From positions 1 through 33,239 of the forward strand of contig CAZYME010000027.1 in NCBI GenBank assembly GCA_964648115.1: DNA of 33,239 bases. Direction: 5' to 3'. Positions 22,496-31,885 of the stretch are shown here, piece after piece (the stretch's first letter is position 1; each line of letters begins with the position of its first letter). This DNA comes from CAZYME01 sp964648115. GTDB lineage: Bacteria > Pseudomonadota > Gammaproteobacteria > Legionellales > Legionellaceae. The position numbers and the translations under genes were made by a program. Under the pieces are notes generated by a model that saw nothing but the letters and a program-made list of their open reading frames with translations, was not told the DNA's origin and made no database searches.

Positions 22496-23170
22496 TTACC
22501 CCTGAAGCTTTTTAAACAACTCTTTTGCAGCCTGTTGCTCAGCCTTGCGACGATTGTCTCCTTTGCCCTCAGCAGAAATTTTTAAACTGGAAATATTACA
22601 AAGCACATGAAATATCTGATCGTGTTCTTCACCTTCTGTTCTAGTTAGAGTGTATTCCGGAAGGGGTTTTTTTTGGGCTTGTAAATATTCCTGTAATTTT
22701 GTTTTGGCATCTTTCAAATTGCTATGTAAATTCTTCTCATTTAGACGAGTCTGATAGAGATGAAGAATCACATGTTGAGCCGATGGGAAACCACCATCAA
22801 GTAACACTGCTGCAAATATAGCCTCTAATGCATCAGCTAGTATAGAAGCTCTCCGAAATCCGCCACTTTTAAGCTCCCCTTGACCAAGATAAAGATAATC
22901 ACCCAGTTCTACTTCAAACGCAATTTCTGCAAGCATGTCCCCCTTTACTAGATAGGCACGCAAACGGCTTAAATCTCCCTCATCGCAGTCCGGAAATTTT
23001 TCAAATAATGCAGTGGCTATGACGAAGCTTAAAATTGAATCGCCTAGAAACTCCAGGCGCTCATTGTTTAGAACGCCAGCGCTGCAATGCGTTAATGCTT
23101 GTTTTAAAAAAGCAGGCGATTTAAATTCATAATCCAATCGTTTACAGAGACGCTGCACATTATTCTGCAC
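22496..23170 (-). CDS. rnc: ribonuclease III
   Basis: 224 aa from the chosen start. Catalytic signature NERLEFLGDSIL near 36-47, the second acidic block DALEAIFAAVLLDGG, and a C-terminal double-stranded RNA-binding domain (DAKTKLQEYLQ ... KAEQQAAKELFKKL). It cleaves double-stranded RNA in rRNA and mRNA maturation. Possible starts are TTG 23173, GTG 23170 and GTG 23158; GTG 23170 is preferred because AAGG and GAGG lie just upstream. It overlaps the DUF4845 gene. It ends the lepA-lepB-DUF4845-rnc set; era, which often follows, is absent. Confidence 0.95.
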   Translation of the reverse strand: MQNNVQRLCKRLDYEFKSPAFLKQALTHCSAGVLNNERLEFLGDSILSFVIATALFEKFPDCDEGDLSRLRAYLVKGDMLAEIAFEVELGDYLYLGQGELKSGGFRRASILADALEAIFAAVLLDGGFPSAQHVILHLYQTRLNEKNLHSNLKDAKTKLQEYLQAQKKPLPEYTLTRTEGEEHDQIFHVLCNISSLKISAEGKGDNRRKAEQQAAKELFKKLQG

Positions 23171-23549
23171 CAACCTTCACCTCTTGAGATGTGTCAAAAT
23201 CAAATAATAGTCGCACATTAGCAACCAATGGAAGGATAACTTGATATTTTATGGAGATGTTAAATTTACCTTCGTCAGTTGGTTCGATAATAATCTGCTC
23301 AGGAGAGATGCTTGTAATACTGTTTACCAAGAACTGGTTTAGTAGTTTTTCTCTTAAAATATTAGCATTCGCCGCTGGATCAGTCGAAAATGCATTTGCT
23401 GGGAGATTATTAAGTGCTTTCAGTGAGCTTGTCACCTCATAATGGCTTTTATACACAGGAACGACTCTCATTATTACAATGCCTGTAATGATAACAATCG
23501 CCATTGTTAATAGCATGCCAATCAATGTGAGTCCCTGCTGTTTACGCAT
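23160..23549 (-). CDS. DUF4845-family membrane-anchored protein
   Basis: 129 aa. Begins MRKQQGLTLIGMLLTMAIVI, a pilin-like hydrophobic helix, followed by a soluble domain (VVPVYKSHYEVTSSLKAL ... KYQVILPLVANVRLLFDFD). This matches the DUF4845 proteins found between lepB and rnc in many gammaproteobacteria; their role is unknown. The helix lacks Glu5, so it is not a type IV pilin. It overlaps rnc. Confidence 0.9.
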   Translation of the reverse strand: MRKQQGLTLIGMLLTMAIVIITGIVIMRVVPVYKSHYEVTSSLKALNNLPANAFSTDPAANANILREKLLNQFLVNSITSISPEQIIIEPTDEGKFNISIKYQVILPLVANVRLLFDFDTSQEVKVGAE

Positions 23550-23579
23550 AATTTTTACTCCTCGACAAATACTGGTTTG

Positions 23580-23613
23580 TTTCCCGCATTCCGCTTCGCT
23601 CCATACGGGCTAC
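23580..23613. repeat. partial family B arm
   Basis: The stretch TTCCCGCATTCCGCTTCGCTCC...GGGCTAC resembles the right arm of the family B palindromes, without an evident partner. It lies in the 86-nt gap between lepB and the DUF4845 gene, inside an operon. Confidence 0.5.
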
Positions 23614-23635
23614 ATTGATCTATCTTTTTTATCCA

Positions 23636-24391
23636 TCAATGAATTAAATGCCCTATTTTAGACCATCTAACTGTATCCGTTTTACCATTCCAACTCATCC
23701 ACACAGCAAAAGCTTTACCGCGTAAATAATTATCCGATACAAATCCCCAGAAGCGGCTGTCAGCACTATCGTCGCGATTATCACCCATCATAAAGTATTG
23801 ATTAGGCGGGACTTCAACCTCAAAATCAACAGCTGCTACGTCAGGGCGTACATAAATTTCGTGTTCAATACCATTTAGATTTTCTCGATATTTCGCAACC
23901 GCTTTTCCTGAGCTAGCATCTGTGGTGTATTCTATAAAGGTTTGCTTCATTTCCAAACCATTAATAGTCAGTATCTTATTGTGGTAAGCAACTTTATCCC
24001 CAGGAACACCTATGACTCGCTTTATGTAATCATAAGATGGATCGGGTGGCCAACGGAAGACTGCGATTTCGCCGGTTTTCGGGTTGGCAATCGAAACCAC
24101 CTTCTTTTCCCAAACAGGTAAGCGCAAACCATAAGCAAACTTGTTAACTGCTACGAAATCACCAACCAGTAGGGTTGGTTCTAAAGAGCCTGATGGAATG
24201 CGGAACGGCTCTATCAAAAATGAGCGCAGTAGCAAAACAATAAAAAACACAGGGAAAAATGAGCGAGAGTACTCAATGATTTTCCTGGGTTTTTGTTCGG
24301 GCTTGCGTTTGGGCGCCCAAAGCAAAATATCAAGCAAATAGATAACGCCACTTACAAAAGAAAGCACAACTAACCAAAAAGCAAAACTCAT
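23636..24391 (-). CDS. lepB: signal peptidase I
   Basis: 251 aa. Two N-terminal membrane segments (about 3-23 and 44-60), then the serine-lysine protease domain: S69 in IPSGSLEPTLL and K124 in DYIKRVIGVPGD, followed by MMGDNRDDSADSRFWG. It removes signal peptides from secreted proteins at the outer face of the inner membrane. GSLEP replaces the more common GSMxP, a mild change. AAGGA lies six bases before the ATG; it follows lepA by 14 nt. Confidence 0.97.
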   Translation of the reverse strand: MSFAFWLVVLSFVSGVIYLLDILLWAPKRKPEQKPRKIIEYSRSFFPVFFIVLLLRSFLIEPFRIPSGSLEPTLLVGDFVAVNKFAYGLRLPVWEKKVVSIANPKTGEIAVFRWPPDPSYDYIKRVIGVPGDKVAYHNKILTINGLEMKQTFIEYTTDASSGKAVAKYRENLNGIEHEIYVRPDVAAVDFEVEVPPNQYFMMGDNRDDSADSRFWGFVSDNYLRGKAFAVWMSWNGKTDTVRWSKIGHLIH

Positions 24392-24405
24392 ATCTATTCC
24401 TTCTC

Positions 24406-26211
24406 TTATTTTTTCTTATCGGTCTGAAAAACCGCCATAAACGCTTCCTGAGGAATTTCTACATGCCCAACTTGCTTCATGCGTTTTTTCCCTGCCTTTT
24501 GTTTTTCCAATAATTTACGTTTACGAGATACGTCGCCACCATAACATTTAGCGGTGACGTTTTTACGTAGAGCTTTTACCGTTTGTCTAGCAATAATATG
24601 CGCGCCTAGGGCTGCTTGGATGGCAACATCAAACATTTGTCTAGGGATTAATTCCCGCATTTTATCAGTAAGTGCTTTGCCACGACTCTGCGCTGTATTA
24701 CGGTGTATAATAATAGCTAATGCGTCAACACGCTCGTTATTAATCAAAACATCCATTTTAACCAAATCGGCCTCTTGGAAGCATAAAAAACTATAATCCA
24801 ATGAAGCATACCCACGGCTGACTGATTTTAATCGGTCAAAAAAATCAGAAACAACTTCACTCATCGGCAAATCATACGTTACAGAAACTTGGCGACCACT
24901 ATAAGTCATATTGACTTGCACGCCGCGTCTCTCTGTGCACAATGTAATAACTTGGCCTAGATAATCTTGGGGAACTAGAATATTGGCACGCACAATAGGC
25001 TCTAGCATTTTTTTAATTTGTTGGGCCGGTGGGAGGCGTGAGGGATTGTCAACCATGACGGTTTCATCTTTAGTGTTGATAATCTGATAAATAACTGTCG
25101 GCGCGGTTGAAATGAGCTCGAGGTTATACTCACGTTCAAGGCGCTCCTGGACAATTTCCATATGGAGCATGCCGAGAAATCCACAACGAAAGCCAAAGCC
25201 CAGTGCCTCAGACGATTCTGGTTCATAAAACAACGAGGCATCATTAAGACTCAATTTAGCCAGGGCTTCGCGGAATGCTTCAAAATCATCGGAGCTAATC
25301 GGGAAAAGGCCAGCATATACTTGCGGTTTTACTTTTTTAAACCCGGGTAATGGCTTGTCTGCCTGATTTCTTTCAAGGGTTAACGTATCGCCAACGGGTG
25401 CACCCTGAATTTCTTTAATCCCAGCCACAACATAGCCTACTTCACCTGCTTGGAGTTTTTCAGTCGGGGTGCGTTTCGGGGTAAATACGCCCACCTGATC
25501 AACCTCATAGGCTCTTCCGGTGGACATAACCCGCATTTTATCGCCTTTGCGCAAAGCGCCATTCATAATGCGGACCAGGGAAACCACACCTAAATAGCTA
25601 TCAAACCAGGAGTCAATGATCAATGCTTGTAGGGGGGCCTCGATGTCGCCTTGCGGTGGGGGAATACGGGCTACCAATGCTTCTAATACATCCTCAACAC
25701 CTATACCACTTTTAGCACTGACATGAATAGCATCATGGGCGTCTAAACCAATAATATCTTCTATCTCAGTGATAACACGCTCAGGCTCTGCTTGTGGAAG
25801 GTCGATTTTGTTTAATACAGGCAATACTTCTAGTGATTGATCAATCGCGGTGTAACAAACAGCTACGGTTTGTGCTTCAACACCTTGCGCTGCATCGACT
25901 ACTAAAATGGCACCCTCGCAAGCAGCAAGCGATCGAGATACTTCGTAACTGAAATCCACGTGACCAGGAGTATCAATAAAATTCAGCAAATAAACTTTGC
26001 CATCACGTGCTGTATAGTTAAGAGAGACACTTTGCGCTTTGATGGTAATACCACGCTCTCGCTCGATATCCATTGAGTCGAGCACTTGCGCGCCCATTTC
26101 GCGGTCAGATAAACCACCACAGAGTTGAATAAAGCGATCGGCCAATGTTGATTTGCCATGGTCAATGTGGGCGATAATAGAGAAATTACGGATCCGGGTT
26201 AAATCACTCAA
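24406..26211 (-). CDS. lepA: elongation factor 4 (back-translocating GTPase)
   Basis: 601 aa translational GTPase. G1 AHIDHGKST, G3 DTPGHVDF, G4 NKIDLP, then EF-G-like domains and the LepA-specific C-terminus (KQKAGKKRMKQVGHVEIPQEAFMA). It acts on ribosomes, helping at stalled or incorrectly translocated states. The start is TTG at 26211, giving MSDLTRIRNF as in related LepA proteins; no ATG fits and there is no strong Shine-Dalgarno. First gene of the lepA-lepB-DUF4845-rnc operon. Confidence 0.97.
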   Translation of the reverse strand: MSDLTRIRNFSIIAHIDHGKSTLADRFIQLCGGLSDREMGAQVLDSMDIERERGITIKAQSVSLNYTARDGKVYLLNFIDTPGHVDFSYEVSRSLAACEGAILVVDAAQGVEAQTVAVCYTAIDQSLEVLPVLNKIDLPQAEPERVITEIEDIIGLDAHDAIHVSAKSGIGVEDVLEALVARIPPPQGDIEAPLQALIIDSWFDSYLGVVSLVRIMNGALRKGDKMRVMSTGRAYEVDQVGVFTPKRTPTEKLQAGEVGYVVAGIKEIQGAPVGDTLTLERNQADKPLPGFKKVKPQVYAGLFPISSDDFEAFREALAKLSLNDASLFYEPESSEALGFGFRCGFLGMLHMEIVQERLEREYNLELISTAPTVIYQIINTKDETVMVDNPSRLPPAQQIKKMLEPIVRANILVPQDYLGQVITLCTERRGVQVNMTYSGRQVSVTYDLPMSEVVSDFFDRLKSVSRGYASLDYSFLCFQEADLVKMDVLINNERVDALAIIIHRNTAQSRGKALTDKMRELIPRQMFDVAIQAALGAHIIARQTVKALRKNVTAKCYGGDVSRKRKLLEKQKAGKKRMKQVGHVEIPQEAFMAVFQTDKKK

Positions 26212-26353
26212 CGGGTAAGCCTAGTAGTAAATTGTGCTATTTTAGCTTAATTCGTATCGTCCATAAAGTAGGCACGGCGTTTCTTTGGGACTTAGTTGCA
26301 AAACAATGAAAATCCAGAGATGATCGCGATGATTGTTTTTATAAGGATGTTGT

Positions 26354-27388
26354 ATGCGTTTGTTAGTTAAGGTAGCTAGTGTTCTGCTGGTTTTATTCAA
26401 TACTTGTTCTACATATGCCGATGAAGCCTTGGTTCATCGCAAAAATGTTCAGGTTTTTATTAATAAAATGGTTAAGCAGCACCATTTTGATAGAAAGCAA
26501 TTGGTCTCCATCATGCGAGCTGCTAAGTTTCAGCCGCAAATTATAGAGTCAATGGAAAGACCCTATGAAAAGAAAACCTGGGATGTTTATAGGGATTTAT
26601 TCCTAACCCCTCAGCGCGTTCAAGCGGGCATTGATTTTTGGCAAACAAACCAAAAGGCATTAGAAAGAGCCCAGAAAGAATACAATGTACCGGCAGATAT
26701 GATTGTCGCTATCATTGGTGTGGAAACACTTTATGGTAAACACCAAGGCACGTACCGTGTGTTAGATGCGCTCACAACGCTTGCATTTGATTATCCTAAG
26801 CGCTCTCCTTATTTTACTAGAGAATTAGAGGAATATTTGTTGCTCTGTCGTGAACATGGCGTCTCTGTCACCCAATATACAGGTTCGTATGCAGGAGCGA
26901 TGGGTAAGCCTCAATTTATGCCGAGTAGTTATCGTTCCTACGCTGTTAATTATACGGGGAAAGGCAAGCCTGATTTAATGAAAGAAGATCAGGACGCTAT
27001 TGGTAGCGTTGCGAATTATTTTCATCGATATGGTTGGAGAGCGAATGAGGGCATTGCGCAACCTGTCAATGTACGTGGTTGGCGCTATAAAAAATTGACG
27101 GTCAACAGCAAAGCAGCCGATTATACATATAAGCAATTGCTTCGGTCTGGTGTAAAGCCTGTTTCTACGGTGTTGCATCCTCCGGCAAAAGCAGGCCTCA
27201 TTGAACTCACCACAGCAAAGGGTGAAGAATATTGGTTGGCATATCCTAATTTTTATGTCATTACTCATTATAACACCAGCCCTCAGTACGCTTTGGTTGT
27301 GTACTTATTTGCTCAACAATTACGTGAGCAGTGGGCCTCTATGCAAAAAGCGATTTCTCTTCTTCCACAAGAGAATATTGAGGGGTAG
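26354..27388 (+). CDS. mltB: lytic murein transglycosylase B
   Basis: 344 aa. N-terminal signal peptide, cleaved about after STYA (22); a lipobox is not convincing, unlike the E. coli lipoprotein MltB. Catalytic glutamate E124 in IIGVETLYGKHQGTYRVLDAL, followed by AGAMGKPQFMPSSYRSYAV, the family's substrate-groove motif. It cleaves peptidoglycan to 1,6-anhydro products in the periplasm. Ribosome site AAGGA sits six bases before the ATG. Divergent from lepA. Confidence 0.93.
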   Translation: MRLLVKVASVLLVLFNTCSTYADEALVHRKNVQVFINKMVKQHHFDRKQLVSIMRAAKFQPQIIESMERPYEKKTWDVYRDLFLTPQRVQAGIDFWQTNQKALERAQKEYNVPADMIVAIIGVETLYGKHQGTYRVLDALTTLAFDYPKRSPYFTRELEEYLLLCREHGVSVTQYTGSYAGAMGKPQFMPSSYRSYAVNYTGKGKPDLMKEDQDAIGSVANYFHRYGWRANEGIAQPVNVRGWRYKKLTVNSKAADYTYKQLLRSGVKPVSTVLHPPAKAGLIELTTAKGEEYWLAYPNFYVITHYNTSPQYALVVYLFAQQLREQWASMQKAISLLPQENIEG

Positions 27389-27438
27389 GAAAATTGGGTG
27401 ACGTGCTAGTGCATAGGCGTCAACTTAAGAAACATACC

Positions 27439-27522
27439 GTAGCCTGGATGAAGGCGAAGCTGTAATTCGGGTGATTGAGGCGCACCATAATCCCGGATTT
27501 CGCTGCGCTCCATCCAGGCTAC
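27439..27522. repeat. palindromic repeat family B, full copy
   Basis: GTAGCCTGGATG (27439-27450) and CATCCAGGCTAC (27511-27522) are perfect 12-bp inverted ends of an 84-bp element. Inside, AAGGCGAAGC and GCTGCGCT, and AATTCGGG and TCCCGGAT, also pair roughly. It lies between mltB and gspL. Confidence 0.85.
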
Positions 27523-27556
27523 AGGCTTAAGTTAGAATGGAGCTAAGGACATCACC

Positions 27557-28708
27557 GTGACTACTTGCTTTATATTTGCACAGCATTTAGATGATGAACA
27601 ATGTTTATGTTTGCGTCTTGATCAGCAAGGTCAAGTAGATGCGGCATTAGCCATGCGTCCAATTCATGAAGTTAGGGTTTTGCAAATAGATGCGCGTACG
27701 ATTGTTGTTGTTCCTGCTCAAAGCAGTAGCCTTCATGAGGTTGAGCTACCATGGCTGGGTGAGCGTAAAGCTCGTGCAGCTATTCCTTACGCTCTAGAAG
27801 AGCAATTAGCACAAAATGTCACAACCTTACATTTTGCTTTCGATCGCCAATATTACAAAAATAATCGTTATTTAGTCGTTGTTACAGATAAACAGTTTTT
27901 AGTGGATCTGATTGTTAAACTTGATGCGCTAGATCTTAATTTTGAATTGATAACGCTGGATTGGTTTGCTCTAAAAGACAATGAAGCCTGTATCACTGAA
28001 GATGGATTGTTAGTGCGCGATAATGTGTTTAAGGGCGCTTTAAATGGCGAACTTGCCACGATTTATCTTCATAACAAAGAAAAAAACACACAGATTATAA
28101 AATTCAAAGACAGTATTTCTACCCTTAAAGTTAAGAAACCCACATCGATTGATAGTCCAACTTCTTTATGGCTTTCGCAGCGTTTACACCAATCCGATGG
28201 AATGAATTTATGCCAGGCTGATTTGCAGCATGACACGCGCCAGAATCTGGTTCGGCATTGGTATTGGGGGTGTGCAATCGTCGCTTCCGCTTTGTTAGTG
28301 AGTGTGATGTTGATAAATGCGTTTTATTTGCATGCATTAACGACAAGAATTACGGATGTAGATAAAAAAACCGCAGTGCTTTATCGGGATTTTTTCCCTG
28401 AGGCGAAACAAGTTATCAGCCCAAGATTTCGTATTGGACAACTATTAACCTCGGGTTCTTCAAACAGTGATACAACAGTCTTATGGTCTTTGTTAGATAA
28501 ATTAGCGCGCGGGGTTAAGCAGGGCGCGTTTGCAATAGAGCAAATTCGCTTTCAAAATCGGATGCTTTCGATAACATTAGTTAGCAATGATTTTGCCGCA
28601 TTAGAAAATTTGCAGCAGCGTTTGCAGCAGGACAAGGTTAAAGTAAGGCAAGCACAAGCCTCATCTCAGGAGCACAAGGTAGTGGCTACTTTGGAGTTAA
28701 GTTTGTGA
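27557..28708 (+). CDS. gspL: type II secretion protein GspL
   Basis: 383 aa. Cytoplasmic actin-like domain with the ELPWLGERKARAAIPYALEEQLA block typical of GspL, one membrane segment about 237-258, then a ferredoxin-like periplasmic domain. GspL links the cytoplasmic ATPase GspE to the inner-membrane platform of the type II system that exports folded enzymes. Start GTG 27557 has AAGGA upstream. Its stop overlaps gspM as GTGA, so the two subunits are translated together. The rest of the gsp genes are not here. Confidence 0.88.
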   Translation: MTTCFIFAQHLDDEQCLCLRLDQQGQVDAALAMRPIHEVRVLQIDARTIVVVPAQSSSLHEVELPWLGERKARAAIPYALEEQLAQNVTTLHFAFDRQYYKNNRYLVVVTDKQFLVDLIVKLDALDLNFELITLDWFALKDNEACITEDGLLVRDNVFKGALNGELATIYLHNKEKNTQIIKFKDSISTLKVKKPTSIDSPTSLWLSQRLHQSDGMNLCQADLQHDTRQNLVRHWYWGCAIVASALLVSVMLINAFYLHALTTRITDVDKKTAVLYRDFFPEAKQVISPRFRIGQLLTSGSSNSDTTVLWSLLDKLARGVKQGAFAIEQIRFQNRMLSITLVSNDFAALENLQQRLQQDKVKVRQAQASSQEHKVVATLELSL

Positions 28709-29187
28709 AAGCATCTATAAAAGCATATTGGGTGAGCCTAAATGAACGCGAACGCTGGGTACTTGGCTTAGGCGTGATTTGCTGTGTTTTCTATTTGTTC
28801 TATTTACTGATTTACTCGCCATTGGCTAACGCGGTACATAATAAGTCACAGCAACTGCTGGAAAAGCAAGACACGTTGGTGTGGATGCAGCAGGTTCGTC
28901 AGCAATATAAAAATAAGAAAGCGCCTCAAGCATTAACCAGCAGTCAGCTTTTAACGGTATTAGCAGATCAATTAAATGCTACATCTTTCAAACGGTTCCC
29001 GTACCAGTTGCAGCAGACTGGTGTGAGCGATATTCAGTTGGTTTTTGATCAAGTGCCTTATAATGGTTTTATTGCCTGGCTTTGGTCTATTAATGAAAAA
29101 TATACTATCTCAATTAAGCAATTGAATATTGAGCGTACGGATACGCCGGGGGTGGTTAAATTAGTGATGGTTATTAATGCAGCGTGA
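28705..29187 (+). CDS. gspM: type II secretion protein GspM
   Basis: 160 aa. A short cytoplasmic tail, the membrane segment VLGLGVICCVFYLFYLLIYSPLA (about 19-41), then a coiled-coil and a ferredoxin-like domain. GspM pairs with GspL in the inner-membrane platform. Sequence is weakly conserved in this family; the call rests on layout, size and the GTGA overlap with gspL. Confidence 0.88.
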   Translation: MKASIKAYWVSLNERERWVLGLGVICCVFYLFYLLIYSPLANAVHNKSQQLLEKQDTLVWMQQVRQQYKNKKAPQALTSSQLLTVLADQLNATSFKRFPYQLQQTGVSDIQLVFDQVPYNGFIAWLWSINEKYTISIKQLNIERTDTPGVVKLVMVINAA

Positions 29188-29198
29188 ATAGTTGTTCT

Positions 29199-29326
29199 GT
29201 AGGTTGGGCCCATGGCCTGGTGCTGACTTCAGGATAAAACCATCCTGCCTACGCTCCGCGGCTTGTCCGCGGAATCCAGGAATCTCGCTCTGTGCCTAGA
29301 TCGCATGATCCCGCGGACAAGCCGCG
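29199..29326. repeat. family A half-copy plus family D palindrome
   Basis: A family A arm (GTAGGTTGGGCCCATGGCC, 29199-29217) is followed by a distinct palindrome: CGCGGCTTGTCCGCGG (29257-29272) and its perfect reverse complement (29311-29326). Both lie in the 167-nt gap between gspM and the convergent SPOR-type gene. The 16-bp arms could form a stable cruciform or terminator hairpin. Confidence 0.8.
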
Positions 29327-29354
29327 TGACGGAGAGGTTGGGTTGGTTGAGTGT

Positions 29355-29894
29355 TTACTCATTTACCCCACTTTGCACGCTACCCCAAGTCTTAACCCCA
29401 GCCTTCTGCTTAACATCTTCCGGCAGGGCTTTTAAAGCTTCTTGTGCTGCTTCATAACTAGGATAAGTGCCGTATACCCCTTTGTAATAAGCTTTCCCAT
29501 CTCGTTGATATTTCACTTCTGCCATGCGCTCGCTTTTTGGAGCTTTATACAAGGTATTGGCAACCGCTGATGCTTTTTCATCATCAGCTAATTCGATAGT
29601 ATAACTTTGCGAATTTTGGCTATTAACCCAATCTTTGTCTCTGTCTGTATGTGGTGTGGGGGAATGGTTGACACCAACATGGTAGGATTCTGGAACAACG
29701 ACTGTTTTTTCTTGGTAAGAATCAGAATAATACCCGCCATCTGAATACCCATCAGAATAAAGTTGGGTTGTGCTTTCCGCAGAGTATTGATAATTAGTAT
29801 AGGTTTTTGGGCCATATATAGTAGTACATGAAGAGAGGCCCGAAATACACAGACATATGCTTAAGACCCGAGTTTTACTGAACATGATCAACAT
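29355..29894 (-). CDS. lipoprotein with C-terminal SPOR-like domain
   Basis: 179 aa. A lipoprotein signal with lipobox GLSSC (Cys23), a Tyr/Ser-rich linker (about 30-90), then a region like the SPOR peptidoglycan-binding fold: QSYTIELADDEKASAV...AYYKGVYGTYPSYEAAQEALKALPEDV...VKTWGSV. SPOR domains bind denuded glycan strands at division sites. The lipobox is plain; the SPOR call rests on the repeated G-x-Y/F-x-S-x-E-x-A pattern and is less sure. An alternative start at 29885 (MFSKTRVLS) gives a tidier signal peptide. The gap 29895-29948 is empty. Confidence 0.7.
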   Translation of the reverse strand: MLIMFSKTRVLSICLCISGLSSCTTIYGPKTYTNYQYSAESTTQLYSDGYSDGGYYSDSYQEKTVVVPESYHVGVNHSPTPHTDRDKDWVNSQNSQSYTIELADDEKASAVANTLYKAPKSERMAEVKYQRDGKAYYKGVYGTYPSYEAAQEALKALPEDVKQKAGVKTWGSVQSGVNE

Positions 29895-29948
29895 CCCATT
29901 AAAGTTTTCTCCCTTTGATGTATGTTATCTGCATATTTCTGAGAAACT

Positions 29949-30410
29949 TTAGGGGCAGGTTCTAGTGTTGGCATCGGCGCTATTAATAAGAGGGGTGTAA
30001 GATGGTCTTTGTTGATTACCAGCCAAGATTTTTGCGACAGCAGCGTTTGCTACGGCAGCTGAAGCCAAGACACTTACTGTAAGCCCTATGATAAATGCGG
30101 CATCGAAACAGACACCCGGTATTGTTTCAACTCCATCAACAATTTCTGCGACAGCTTTAGGTATAGTAATATTTAAATTATTAACCGTGAAGTTAACCAG
30201 CTCCCCACTAACATCAATTTCTCCAGTCACTTTAGGTATATCAACAAATTTACCGAGATGATGGACTAACGCGATAGCAGCTGCAGCGCATCTGTCTCTT
30301 GTTGCAAATGCTAGCCACGTTGAAATTGATAGGCCAAAAGTTAACCCAGTGCCAAATATACCCAAGCCCGTTTTTAAGGGGTTTCTGGAAAAAAAGCCAT
30401 TCCAAGCCAT
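29949..30410 (-). CDS. unknown membrane protein
   Basis: 153 aa from the chosen ATG (MAWNGFFSRN); a GGAG lies six bases before it, whereas the in-frame ATG at 30422 has none. Two likely membrane segments (about 14-36 and 105-130, Ala/Val-rich), with a soluble middle. Not recognised. The short NGFF N-terminus, Ala-rich hydrophobic segments and soluble tail recall the two small membrane proteins at 10383 and 10853. It is divergent from the dGTPase gene. Confidence 0.55.
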   Translation of the reverse strand: MAWNGFFSRNPLKTGLGIFGTGLTFGLSISTWLAFATRDRCAAAAIALVHHLGKFVDIPKVTGEIDVSGELVNFTVNNLNITIPKAVAEIVDGVETIPGVCFDAAFIIGLTVSVLASAAVANAAVAKILAGNQQRPSYTPLINSADANTRTCP

Positions 30411-30559
30411 GCATAACTCCATATTTGAGTTTTAAAGTGGGCTTGTGGCAGTTTACACCCAATGATTGCAAATGCTCAACATCCATTTTATTTTCTGGTC
30501 TAATTCTCATAGTATTGATAAAGTGGGTGATTTGTAAGGTTAATAGGTATTCAAGCGCT

Positions 30560-31882
30560 ATGTGGACTCATCGCCGCTCAGGTCAAAGCCATCAACGTGG
30601 TAGCCATGATCATCGCGATCCTTATGAACGGGATAGGACGCGTGTTATTCACTGCCCTGCATTTCGACGTTTGCAACGCAAAACGCAAATATTGGGTACA
30701 GACGAGGGCGATTTTCATCGAACACGTTTAACTCATTCGCTAGAGGTTGCATCGATTGGTAGCAGTCTGGCTCGCAATCTCACTACTAATCACGAGCATG
30801 GTATCCTGACCGCGTTATTACCTAGTGATGATCTTATCAATACCATTTGCTTGTTACACGATATTGGTCACCCACCATTTGGTCATGGTGGCGAAGTGGC
30901 TCTAAATTATAAGATGCGTTCTCATGGCGGCTTTGAAGGCAATGCACAAACTCTACGTCTGCTGACGAAGGTTGAGAATAGCTATGGCTCTTATGGTCTT
31001 GATTTAACCCGCCGAGCATTATTAGGCGTTTTGAAATACCCAGTGAGTTTATCGGCTGTGGTAATGACAACACTGCCTGAAGTCAACGAATCCCTTAGTA
31101 AAACGATTCGTATTAATGATTGGTTACCTCCAAAGGGTTACTTTGATTGTGAGGCACCTGAGATTGCATGGTTGCTCTCTCCCTTCAGTGAAAATGACCA
31201 AAAACTATTCCAATCATTAGCAAAAGCTCCACAGCCTCATGAGCATGGTAAAGCCGCATATTATACATTTGATTGTTCAATTATGGATATTGCAGACAAT
31301 ATCGCTTATGGGGTTCATGATTTAGAAGACGCTATACATTTACGTCTTATCAACCGTTCACAGCTCGATACTCCAACTTTTAGGCAGCTTCTTTCTACAA
31401 CGCCACTGACAGAAAATCAGGAGCAACTATTGGATTTACTGTTTGCAGATGAGTTGCATCTGCGCAAGCAAGCAATTGGAGAAATTGTTAATTATTTTAT
31501 TACGGCGATTACAGTAACTGTCACGAATGAGGCTTTTGAAAATAGTTTATTGAAATACAACATCGTTTTGCTACCTGAAGCCATGGCGCTTTTGGAGCAC
31601 TTAATGCAGTGTGTTTACAACTATGTCATTGATTCTCAAGAAGCACGTACTTTTGAGTATGGCGGACAGACAGTAGTGCTACGCTTGTTTGAAGCTCTTA
31701 GCTCAAATCCAGGGAGCTTATTGGATAACAAAAATCGCGCATTGTTCCATCAAGCCAACAATGAGCAGGAAGCGCTTCGCATGGTGTGTGACTACATCGC
31801 TAATATGACAGATGAATACGCATATCGCATGCATGAGCGTTTGTTTGGATTTAACACACGAACCATATTCGAAAGGCTTTAA
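30560..31882 (+). CDS. dgt: deoxyguanosinetriphosphate triphosphohydrolase-like protein
   Basis: 440 aa HD-domain enzyme that hydrolyses dNTPs to the nucleoside and triphosphate. Motifs: FRRLQRKTQI, RLTHSLEV (first His), LLHDIGHPPFGHGGE (HD pair), and DIADNIAYGVHDLEDA (last Asp). Length fits the type-2 dGTPase family. The frame is open farther upstream to about 30299, but that overlaps the divergent gene; ATG 30560, giving MWTHRRSGQSH, is chosen. Likely role is control of dNTP pools. Confidence 0.92.
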   Translation: MWTHRRSGQSHQRGSHDHRDPYERDRTRVIHCPAFRRLQRKTQILGTDEGDFHRTRLTHSLEVASIGSSLARNLTTNHEHGILTALLPSDDLINTICLLHDIGHPPFGHGGEVALNYKMRSHGGFEGNAQTLRLLTKVENSYGSYGLDLTRRALLGVLKYPVSLSAVVMTTLPEVNESLSKTIRINDWLPPKGYFDCEAPEIAWLLSPFSENDQKLFQSLAKAPQPHEHGKAAYYTFDCSIMDIADNIAYGVHDLEDAIHLRLINRSQLDTPTFRQLLSTTPLTENQEQLLDLLFADELHLRKQAIGEIVNYFITAITVTVTNEAFENSLLKYNIVLLPEAMALLEHLMQCVYNYVIDSQEARTFEYGGQTVVLRLFEALSSNPGSLLDNKNRALFHQANNEQEALRMVCDYIANMTDEYAYRMHERLFGFNTRTIFERL

Positions 31883-31885
31883 AAT

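Noticed and set aside
30299..30559. N-terminal extension of the dGTPase
   Set aside because: It overlaps the divergent membrane protein gene and reads as low-quality protein; the family starts near ATG 30560.
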